The notes beneath the pieces were generated by a model. It was not told where the DNA came from. It was given only the letters and a program-made list of their open reading frames with translations, and searched no databases. From Bacteriovoracaceae bacterium UBA7695 (GTDB taxonomy: Bacteria > Bdellovibrionota > Bacteriovoracia > Bacteriovoracales > Bacteriovoracaceae): DNA of 26,659 bases. The stretch covers positions 1 to 26,659 of the forward strand of contig DLGL01000072.1 of assembly GCA_002482685.1 (NCBI GenBank), written 5' to 3'. The position numbers were made by a program, and so were the translations under genes. Positions 7,771-16,100 of the stretch are shown here, piece by piece (the stretch's first letter is position 1; every line of letters begins with the position of its first letter).

Positions 7771-10119
7771 TTAAGGCTTGCAGCTTGATTCTGGAAGTGG
7801 ATATTCTTTAGATGTTTTCTCCACAACTTCCTTGCAATAATTTTTTACTGCCTGAACTTCAGCATCGGACAAGTTCTGAATATTGCCTAGACTCGCTTCT
7901 ACTTCATCGTAGCTGCAGGTTTTTGGAAAATTCGTCCACTCCGGGATAAAATATTCAACTTTGTTCCCACCTTCAGCAACTTCGTGTGGAAGCATTATAA
8001 GTGGGGTGTAGAGACAGTCATTATCTGTAACAGAAACTGGGAATTTTTTTAATAAACTTCGATCAGCTTGTTTTTCATATCCATCTGACCAATCCAGTAC
8101 CTGGCTAGATTTTAGCAAGGTTTCAAGTCCGGATCCATCCAACGTCTTCAAGCAATTACAGCTAGAGCAATTTTTTAGAATATAGGACGTAGGGTGTGTA
8201 ATATTAAAATGACTAAGCGGTCTGTTGCCTTCGATTTTTTCTTTATATGGGTTCATACCACTGCCGAATCTAGGGGTATACTTAAACCCAGTAGCGGTGT
8301 TTTCAAAAACAAGTCCTGTTCCACAAGCATCATGGTAAAATCCTGTTCTTCCGCCACCCCAGGATTTCATGTAAGAACTTGAAAATTGAATGTTTTTAAT
8401 TGAACTCTTTAATGGGATTGCTGTTTCATTTACGTATTTATCAGTACCCATTGTCTTCATTATATTTGCCATTGCATCTCTGTAATCAAGTATCGCAAAA
8501 AATTCTGTCCCTGTGCAGTTCACACAATTCCATTCTGCGTCTGCTAAATTATAAATACTGTCCATGTAATAATAATTTGTGGTGTCGTCATAAGTTGAAT
8601 AGATTGTATACGCAGCTAGCTTTCTAAATGCTTGTGTTCCCGAAAGAGAGTAATAGGGACGAAACTCAATATTTACTCCTGGACCAGCTGGTGTAATTTT
8701 TGAGATGCTTCTCCAGAAATATTCAATTCCCTGAATAATTACGCGTTGATTCCCCGTCGCCATTCCAGGATCTCTTGCGATAATACGTTTTGAATTGACC
8801 AAATTTTTAAGCATACTCATGCCATAGGCTTCCGTAAGAAATTGAAACATGGCTTTTGCTGTCAGATCATAAAGTAAGTGAGGAGTTCCGAAGTATTCAG
8901 GTCCGTGACCCAGATAAAACTGCTCGTTGAGGGGGAGTGCTTTTAAAGCTTTTTCGTAATTGCAGATTGGACCAGTTTTTCCAGGTGCAAGTTTCTGACA
9001 CATTTGTAAATTATTTCCATAAACCAAAGGTGCATCTGAAGATATGTCTTTTGCAACTTTTTTTAATCCAGCGGGTACCAAATTTACATTCTTCTTTGGA
9101 TTTTCAACAAAGGTAAGACTCTTAAGGACTTCAATAAATTCTTTTATTCCATTTTTGCTACTGTTTGCGTTAAGCCATTTCGTGAAATCCTTCACAAATG
9201 TTGCATGACCATCGTTTATGGCTCTTACAAAATAATCATCGGGTGTACTTTTATGATCAAAGATATAGTTAATTTTAGGGGCTATAGTATTGGTTTGTTC
9301 TGATGGCTTCTGAAAAGCGACTTCAATACCTGGAGATTTCAACGTAACCTTAGCACCACGTCTTTCTTCACATAATCCCACACCTTTCCCCTCAAGGCCT
9401 TGATCAAGAGTGGGACTAATTTTAGGTACAATTGTCCATGTTACATTCTTACCGGCCAAGGCCTGGTCAAATTTGATCTGAAGGCCTCTCGCTCTAAGTT
9501 CACTTAGAGTATAGTTTCGTTGCTGGGAAAGAAACTTCCACTGCTCTGTCGTTAATGTTTGGCGCTCAAATTCAGATTTTCCATCGTCTTTTGGGCATAC
9601 AATTGACTTAAAGGTCTCAAGATCTTTCACGTTCCCGGCCTTACTTAATCGACTAAAAACGTGGGGATCCAGACGAAACATGATGTTTCTAACACCATCA
9701 GCTACGCCAATAATTTCTCCTGAAATTTTACTGTCCTTTGGGAGATAGTTACCAAGAAATTTCATGAAGCTAATGACACTCTCAAAAGATTCTTTTTCCG
9801 AAGGTGTAGAAGCTGAAGAAGAGGGTTTTAGAGTGATGTACTTATCGAGACCTTCCAGTACTTCACATACTTTTCCAGCTGACACATCAACCGAAACATC
9901 CGACTCACCCAAAGCAAAGTTTCGACCGGTAAGAATCATGGAGATTTCACCGTTTTTGTTCAATGAGATGCAGTTGTTTTTGGTGATTAATTTTTTCTTT
10001 ATGAAGATGTCGAAGAATTTTTCTTGATCACATAAATTCGCAGGAGTAGCTTTTTTTTCTTGGGAAAATGAGTTTAAGGAAAAGAATATCGTTAATAAGA
10101 CAATGAAAAGAAATCTCAT
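7771..10119 (-). CDS. Large secreted Cys-containing protein of unknown family (782 aa)
   Basis: A clear signal peptide (MRFLFIVLLTIFFSLNSFSQ) directs export. The start overlaps the stop of the upstream 281-aa gene in an ATGA, so the two are probably translationally coupled. The N-terminal domain has C50-Ile-Ser-Leu ... Glu-Ile-Ser-Met ... C85, then GEIIGVADG (134-142) and, after a roughly 60-residue insert, NYTLSELRARGL (202-213). This order resembles an OmpA-like peptidoglycan-binding fold (GHTDxxG followed by NxxLSxxRA), with D141 and R209 in the positions of the two ligand residues, but it is strongly divergent. Further on there are cysteine clusters WNCVNC (near 528-533) and NCSSCNC (near 661-667), and an aromatic, glycine-rich stretch, WGGGRTGFYHDACGTG. 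The C-terminus ends ESSCKP. No enzyme motif is recognised. Likely periplasmic or extracellular, with disulfides. No hit can be named; confidence is in the gene, not its function. Confidence 0.75.
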   Translation of the reverse strand: MRFLFIVLLTIFFSLNSFSQEKKATPANLCDQEKFFDIFIKKKLITKNNCISLNKNGEISMILTGRNFALGESDVSVDVSAGKVCEVLEGLDKYITLKPSSSASTPSEKESFESVISFMKFLGNYLPKDSKISGEIIGVADGVRNIMFRLDPHVFSRLSKAGNVKDLETFKSIVCPKDDGKSEFERQTLTTEQWKFLSQQRNYTLSELRARGLQIKFDQALAGKNVTWTIVPKISPTLDQGLEGKGVGLCEERRGAKVTLKSPGIEVAFQKPSEQTNTIAPKINYIFDHKSTPDDYFVRAINDGHATFVKDFTKWLNANSSKNGIKEFIEVLKSLTFVENPKKNVNLVPAGLKKVAKDISSDAPLVYGNNLQMCQKLAPGKTGPICNYEKALKALPLNEQFYLGHGPEYFGTPHLLYDLTAKAMFQFLTEAYGMSMLKNLVNSKRIIARDPGMATGNQRVIIQGIEYFWRSISKITPAGPGVNIEFRPYYSLSGTQAFRKLAAYTIYSTYDDTTNYYYMDSIYNLADAEWNCVNCTGTEFFAILDYRDAMANIMKTMGTDKYVNETAIPLKSSIKNIQFSSSYMKSWGGGRTGFYHDACGTGLVFENTATGFKYTPRFGSGMNPYKEKIEGNRPLSHFNITHPTSYILKNCSSCNCLKTLDGSGLETLLKSSQVLDWSDGYEKQADRSLLKKFPVSVTDNDCLYTPLIMLPHEVAEGGNKVEYFIPEWTNFPKTCSYDEVEASLGNIQNLSDAEVQAVKNYCKEVVEKTSKEYPLPESSCKP

Positions 10120-10961
10120 GGTTTTGACCCGTAATAGTTTTGAAACGTCTTTTTAAGATGTTCTTCCAATTCTTTAGAGATATCATCTTTATTGTTTAGC
10201 AAGCAATCCGCTCGGTTTGATTTTACATTTTTGTCGAGGCAGGAAACAAACTTTTCTTCTTCAAGTTTGTTGAGCTCATCCCATAGTGCCAATGTATAGC
10301 AACTTACTTCTCCCCAGCCGATATTAAGCTCGGGTTTCAGGCATGACATTTTTTTGGAAGCCAGAATATCCTTGAAGCATTTTAAGTCAAAGCTAACTTC
10401 TGAACAGGCCCTCGAAATAAGTTTAATCCCTTTAGATTTAGTCTCATCACGAACAGTTTCCAGAATCTTTTCCATCCTGCGCTCTTCTACACAGAGTTTT
10501 ACATCTTTATTCTTCTTATTTAGAGCATCTTTGTCACAATCAGTTTTGAATTCACTTTCAGAGGTCATGGCAAACAGGGTATCAAAACATTTTTCGTTTT
10601 CTTTTTTGGGTGCATCCCCAGTTTGTCCACAGATCTTCTTAAGAATATCTTCTTTTAGATTTTTAGCAGCTTCTTGATTTTTTTTACGATATTTTTTATA
10701 CCAATCTCTCATCTGTTTTTTTGAGCAAAAGGCGGTCTTGCTTTCTAAAATCCTATGAAGATCAGATCCAGTTCTCTCGTACTCTTCGTACGAAGACATT
10801 ATGCCTTCTGTACAGCCTTGCCAACCTTCGATTGGGAGGCCTAAGGCGCCATCATCTTTAACGTCACGGTAACAAAGGCAATATTGATTGATTTCTCTAT
10901 AGTAGGCGCTGGATGGTCCACTGTAGAAGATGCTTAAGATAAATAAGATTATTAGTTTCAC
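10116..10961 (-). CDS. Secreted cysteine-rich protein of unknown family (281 aa)
   Basis: The start is a GTG at 10961-10959 that gives a signal peptide (MKLIILFILSIFYSGPSSA); no strong Shine-Dalgarno precedes it. The mature protein has about 16 cysteines. Its N-terminal module is C28-x-C30, C50 (EGWQGC), C79 and W87 (CSKKQMRDWYKK), a pattern repeated twice in the 1518-aa protein encoded 2.2 kb away. The rest is charged and helical with evenly scattered cysteines, for example ACSEVSFDLKC, KMSCLK, EVSCYTL, VSCLD and ADCLL, suggesting disulfide-stapled helical hairpins. It is the first gene of a two-gene unit with the 782-aa gene (ATGA overlap), and diverges from the 588-aa gene across a 250-bp intergenic region. 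Function unknown; the shared module suggests it works with the 1518-aa protein. Confidence 0.75.
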   Translation of the reverse strand: MKLIILFILSIFYSGPSSAYYREINQYCLCYRDVKDDGALGLPIEGWQGCTEGIMSSYEEYERTGSDLHRILESKTAFCSKKQMRDWYKKYRKKNQEAAKNLKEDILKKICGQTGDAPKKENEKCFDTLFAMTSESEFKTDCDKDALNKKNKDVKLCVEERRMEKILETVRDETKSKGIKLISRACSEVSFDLKCFKDILASKKMSCLKPELNIGWGEVSCYTLALWDELNKLEEEKFVSCLDKNVKSNRADCLLNNKDDISKELEEHLKKTFQNYYGSKP

Positions 10962-11211
10962 AACTTCATCATAACTGAGACCTCTAATAATTCAATTTGG
11001 AGATTGTTCTAGGCAATAAATTCATGCAGCTGGGCCAATACAAAGCCATTTTTTGTGCAAATAATCTAAGGCAGACGTTTTATTTATAGGAAGGACACAT
11101 CGCCAAGTATTTTTGTCGGCTATTGAGGAAGTGTTCGACCTAATTGCAAAGTCTTAGGGGGGAATTTAATACCTCATCATCAATTGTGGGGGATTCATTT
11201 AGAATATCTAT
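10962..11211. promoter_or_regulatory. Divergent intergenic region of the Cys-rich locus (250 bp)
   Basis: This A+T-rich stretch must hold the promoters of both the minus-strand pair and the 588-aa gene. I see no convincing -35/-10 pair. Both flanking starts (GTG at 10961, ATG at 11212) lack a good Shine-Dalgarno at normal distance; the closest G-rich run for the plus gene, GTGGGGGA, ends about 18 bases before ATG. Confidence 0.45.
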
Positions 11212-12978
11212 ATGAAGAAGTTAAATTTACTGACCCTTGTTTTTGTTATGGCGAGCTTTGCTCTCCATGCCGCTGATGATGAATTCCTGGATACAAGTTC
11301 CAAAAATCTCTCGAATGTGAAACTTCCTCCAACATCCAGTGCAGAATGTTTTTCATTTGCCGGAGATGAGAAAGCCTTTGAAATCTCTATTCCTAAATCA
11401 GAATTGAAAACCTCAACCAGTATTGATCAGTGGTGCCCGGGACTTTTTTCTAAAATTAGTGAGATTATTGGAAAGAATAAAAGTCCTGACAGCTATCAGG
11501 GACTCATTATAAATATTAACGGTGGGAGTGTCTTATCTCCAGAAGCGTTCGGTGGACCAGAAGCAGCCTTTATTGATCGTCTTGCAAAAAAAATAGGAAC
11601 CGTTTCTCCTTCTAAGCTTCCATTACCTGCTAAAACACAAGAAGCTCAGTATTTTGACTTTGCTAGATTAAAGGCGACTCACTTACGAGTTGTTTTATTT
11701 CAGCCTGAAACGGACGGAAGAAAATGTGGACCAATATTGGGAGAAGGTGGACAACCATGGCCGAAAGTAAGTGGTCCACATTCTGTTAAAGGCTCTGATT
11801 ATTCCGGACACAAAAGATTGAAAGAAGGTGCCGGAGATTTTTTCTTCTCAAAATCCAGTAACAAATTAGAAGGATCGAGCCAGGAATTTAAACCGGGGAC
11901 TTTCTCTCAGAGTTCAGCCCCAAGTTATAACATCCTCCCATTTGATGGGGCCAAGAGGCACAAAAGTATCAGCTTAACCTTTGATCCGGGTGACATTCCT
12001 AAAAGAATCATCGTTCGCTATCAAGGTGTGACGAAGTTTGACAGTGGTTGGGTTTCTAAAATTTGGACAGAAGCTGAAGAAAAATATCTTAGCAGCTATT
12101 CTTATTCGCTATTCAATAAATTTCTATACATCAATGCTGAGGCTCTTGATTCGAGACCTGATGAGGATAAAATAAATGCCCAATACGAGAAACTAGCTGG
12201 CAAGAAATTTATCCAGAAAGGATTCACCTATTATTTAGCTGAACTCTCAAAGCAAGTTGGATACGGTTCCAGTAAAGAATGCTTAAAGTTTTCAACGGCC
12301 AGTGCACCGACTAGCAGTGTAAACTCACTTAATAATCTTCATAACTCCATCTTGTCTCAACTTAGTACTCCCGAAGCCTTCTGTGATAAAAATCTCATGA
12401 CTACGGGCTGTTTTAATTTTGAGGCAGCAAGAGTTTCGGCAAGTCAGAAGTATTTTGCTAATGCGAGTTTGGTCGCTATTGAAAAAGAAACAAAAGATAT
12501 TTTTAAAAGTATTTGTGTGAACCAGGTTAAAAAAGCGAAAGAGTTTTTTACTCCCAAGGAGAACTTTCTCAAAACCGTAGCTTTGAGGGTGACTAACTAT
12601 AATCAAAATGCGCTTCATCCTGGAAGTAATCTTTTCAAAATGATTACTGACAGCGCGCCACACTCGACTCTAAAGGCTTGTCATTGGGCCCATGTTAGCA
12701 TCTTCTCTGCAAAGAAGCAGTCCCCACTAAGACTAGACAATTGGTGTCCAATAAAGGCCAGTAACAGTGAGATAGCCTCAGCACTAGCCGATTACGTAGT
12801 TGAGACCTTTCTTAGATTGGCCTATACTGACTCTCTTGCTAGGTTCCCAGCTGATGCCTCGACAGTCAAAATTCCCGTGATAAACTTCGCTCAGGGGAGC
12901 AATCAACCGGTTGAACTTTATGTCTACAGCTCAACCTCATTTTCAGACCCTTTCAGCGTAACTAACACCTGCCAATAG
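11212..12978 (+). CDS. Large secreted protein of unknown family (588 aa)
   Basis: A signal peptide (MKKLNLLTLVFVMASFALHA) starts the protein. Two segments echo each other. Near the N-terminus, C46-Phe-Ser-Phe leads to IDQWCPG (W74, C75, P76). Near the C-terminus, C490-His-Trp leads to LDNWCPI (W511, C512, P513). The N-terminal copy also resembles residues 50-140 of the 782-aa protein encoded across the divergent region: Cys, Ile/Phe-Ser-Leu/Phe, a Glu-Ile-Ser strand, a second Cys, a helix, then a hydrophobic strand ending in Gly-Gly or Asp-Gly. A Ser/Gly/Lys-rich middle (about 180-240) looks flexible. No catalytic motif is recognised. The binding site is weak. The 1518-aa gene follows on the same strand after 175 bp that contain a perfect palindrome, so they may be separately regulated. 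Confidence 0.75.
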   Translation: MKKLNLLTLVFVMASFALHAADDEFLDTSSKNLSNVKLPPTSSAECFSFAGDEKAFEISIPKSELKTSTSIDQWCPGLFSKISEIIGKNKSPDSYQGLIININGGSVLSPEAFGGPEAAFIDRLAKKIGTVSPSKLPLPAKTQEAQYFDFARLKATHLRVVLFQPETDGRKCGPILGEGGQPWPKVSGPHSVKGSDYSGHKRLKEGAGDFFFSKSSNKLEGSSQEFKPGTFSQSSAPSYNILPFDGAKRHKSISLTFDPGDIPKRIIVRYQGVTKFDSGWVSKIWTEAEEKYLSSYSYSLFNKFLYINAEALDSRPDEDKINAQYEKLAGKKFIQKGFTYYLAELSKQVGYGSSKECLKFSTASAPTSSVNSLNNLHNSILSQLSTPEAFCDKNLMTTGCFNFEAARVSASQKYFANASLVAIEKETKDIFKSICVNQVKKAKEFFTPKENFLKTVALRVTNYNQNALHPGSNLFKMITDSAPHSTLKACHWAHVSIFSAKKQSPLRLDNWCPIKASNSEIASALADYVVETFLRLAYTDSLARFPADASTVKIPVINFAQGSNQPVELYVYSSTSFSDPFSVTNTCQ

Positions 12979-13096
12979 TGCGTCTTTTAGTTGTCAGATG
13001 CTCTGGGGTGAAATCCGGGGTGTTCGACTCCTAAACCTGAGTCTTTTCCAGTTCTTAACCTCTCTCTGAAGCGGAAAAGTTTGCTGGATCCTAGGG

Positions 13097-13116
13097 TAAA
13101 TCACTTAAGTGATTTA
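13097..13116. promoter_or_regulatory. 20-bp perfect palindrome, candidate operator
   Basis: TAAATCACTTAAGTGATTTA reads identically on both strands and ends 37 bases before the start of the 1518-aa gene. A degenerate further half, ATCATTTAAG, follows at 13121-13130. A loopless 20-bp palindrome fits a dimeric repressor or activator site better than an RNA hairpin. Confidence 0.5.
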
Positions 13117-13153
13117 AAATATCATTTAAGTCCTTAGAACATCAGGAACCTGA

Positions 13154-16100
13154 ATGAGACGTTTAATTTTTTTGCTTTTATTACTGCCGACTCAAATCGC
13201 CTTATCGGCGCCAAAGATGGATTATTCATCATTTAAAAAAATCATGGTGGATAAATGTTTATGTAAACTGCCACTAGGCGCTGCAGAACTCAACCAAACA
13301 TCTCTGAATGAATGTCTAAGTGCTAAAACTGTTTGTACTCCGGAAAGTATCGAAAAATGGAAAAAAGATTTTTCATCACAGACATCGATTGCAAGTCCTT
13401 CTGGAGGCAATGCTTCAGGTGCCGAAGCCTTTCTTAATGATCTCATTCCCTACGCCCAATTACTTCCTGCTAACTCATCATCGACAGCTGTGCCATTTTT
13501 AAGTGAGACAGGTTTAGATCTCTCCAAATTTAATTCTAAAACAGAAGCCTCTCAGGATAACCTCCAGTCTAATGTTCTCGCCCGGGATTTCTGTGCTTGT
13601 AAAATTCCTGATGCTGCTAATAAGAGTCCTTCATGGAAGGGGTACGAAACTTGCATGAGCAGATCAGAGAAAGAATTAAAGAATAAAGGGATCGCACTCA
13701 CAGGGAAAATTGATAATAGTGTCATCCGCTCTCTTCGTAGGTTAAATCCTGATATATGCTCAAATAAAGAACTACGTGTTTGGTATAAAAATCATGAAGG
13801 TGATAAAGACTCAGAACTTGCGACACTTTGCTCAGTTCTAAAAGATGAGAAAGAGATTGTTAAGTGCGAGAAGATGGCAGAAAAAGATATCAAACTTGCT
13901 AAAGAATGTTTGAAACTTTTCCCGGTTGAGAATGATAGTAAGATTGCCACTCAGGCATCAAAACGTCTTCTTTGTTTTTCTAAACTAGAAAATGTTGCTG
14001 AAGCCGCCTGTTTGTCAGATGCCATGGCCCATACGGAGAAGTTTCCTAAAACTTACTCCAGTTTTGATCTCTTCAATAAAACGTCAAACAAGTTATGTTC
14101 ACAAGGTGGCAAAAAAGAAGATTTAGATAAACTTGCTAACTGTTATTCAAATGCTCAAACGGCAAAATATAAAGAAGAAAAGCAAAAGATCAAAGCCATT
14201 GAATCAAAATTCAATGCCTGTATCTCTGAAGTTGGTCTCCTGGCCAAATATGACCTGAATTCTTTTGGTACGGCCCTCGCAGAGCAGTTCCAGTGTGTTG
14301 CAGGTTGCGAAGCTCAGTGCAAAGATAAGTTTGAAAATCCAGAGCCATATAGAACTTGTGCCATTGGAAGACTTGGGCAGGAAGCTGCCAAAGCTGTTCT
14401 TGCGGAACTTGCTAAAGAAGGTGGCATGGTTGGGGCCCTTGCTTCAACAGGTATGGATGTGACCTCGTGTATTCAACCTAAATCAGTTACAGGCCAGGGA
14501 GAGATGACTAACCCTGTCGATTTTTGTAAATACCTTGATGCTAGTTGGAGTTCTACTCCTATAGATCCTGCGCTCAAAAATTCATGTGAAAGAGATATTT
14601 CTAAAAATTGTTCTTCTTACGCCTCTGGGCCATCAAAAGACCCGTCCCTTTTAAACATTTGTGCCAACACCTTTATCTCGTGTATCAAAAAGAATACAAC
14701 CTCTGCGGGAATAGACAGTTGCTTCACAAAAGATTTTTCTAGTTATGCCTCAAAAGAGTATTCTGTTGAAAGAGGTTCAAGAGATCCTAGTTTCAAACAA
14801 CAGATGTGTATTACAGGAGCAGCTTTAGGCGGTCTTGATGCCCTGACTTCTGCCTATTGTGCTAATGAAAAGAAATTTCCAACATCTGAGGCAAAAGAAA
14901 AATGTCTAAAAGATGCTCGCTTTGTAAATGAAATTGGTCAAGCGGGAGCCTCAGTTGCTGTGTGTATGGAATCTGGTCCAGCACCAAGTGACAAGATTAA
15001 GAAAGATAGAATCGATGACAAACTTAAAAATAATATTCCATTGGATGCAACTGAAGAAGCCTTTCAGAAAACGTATAAAACTAAGCAGAATGACCGTGAT
15101 AGATGTCTTGCAGGCCGTTTAGGTGATCAGGGCTTTGATCTTCTTGCTGATGCTCTGAAGTTAAATGAACAGCAACGGGGACTTTTAAATGCTGGTAAAG
15201 ATCTTCTGGCGGCTTCTATGGACTGTAAGCGTTTTGATAATCCTCAGAATGCTGAACAAATCGCGGCACAAAAACGTTGTTGGACCAATGCCGGGTTTGA
15301 TGTGGCCACGGGCCTTCTTGCAAGTCAGATAAAAGATCCTACAAAGCGGGCCATCGCAGTCGGGATAACCACCGGTGCCAGAGCTATGGCTTCATGTAAT
15401 GGTAAACCTAAAAATGAAATGACTTCTTGTCTTGCACAAGCTTCTTTAAGTGCTCTTGGGCAAATGCCGGGCACCGTAGGAGAAGTTGCTAAATTGGCCA
15501 ATGCCACTAAAACAGTCTTTGAAAGTTTTAAAGGATGTAAGGGCGGAGCAGATCAGCGTGAATGTGTCATGAATCAAGTCGCAAGCATCCTCCCTGGTAA
15601 TGCTGGAGTTTATTCGAAGTTTGCACTAAAGGCATATAGTCTTCTGAAGCAGGATACAACTTGTAAAACACCGTCTAAATTTTTGTTTAAAGCTTCAGGT
15701 GTTGTAGGGCTAACCGGTGATGTAGCAACACAAATTCTTCACCAGGCCCAGACGAATAAAATGAAAAAAGAGTTTGGTTCAATGGTTGCCGATGAGAAGG
15801 CCCGGTCTGACAGTGGACTTTTTGAGAATGTCGCGGGATTTGTGAACAAAAATAACAAAAAGCGTGAAGAGGAAAAAGTTGAAGAGGGCACGACGGGAAA
15901 TATTCAGTTAAGGGCCATACAGTTTCAGAAGAAAAATGAAGAAAATGTCCTTCAGAAGCAACAGATCAACCGTCCATTCTATTACACATCTCTTACGCTT
16001 AATACTGCGGGAACAGTTGTGGCCACCATCGAAGCCCTCAAGTCCTGGACTCCTGATGGAATCGCGCAGTCAACGTGTGAAAAGGCTCTTGCCGCCAAAA

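Noticed and set aside
10354..10677. 107-codon plus-strand frame inside the 281-aa gene
   Set aside because: Shadow frame rich in Ser/Phe/Leu; the minus-strand product has the signal peptide and the shared cysteine module.
10958..10972. Four-codon ORF (ATG ATG AAG TTG TGA, minus strand) overlapping the GTG start of the 281-aa gene
   Set aside because: Too short to judge and no ribosome binding site; it could be a coupling leader but also mere chance.
11131..13028. Shared GTGTTCGAC upstream of both plus-strand Cys-locus genes (11131-11139 and 13020-13028)
   Set aside because: A 9-base match between two regions of this size can occur by chance, and the distances to the start codons differ (73 and 126 bases).
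13026..13043. Hairpin GACTC/GAGTC followed by TTTT after the 588-aa gene
   Set aside because: A 5-bp stem with an 8-base loop is too weak to call a terminator.
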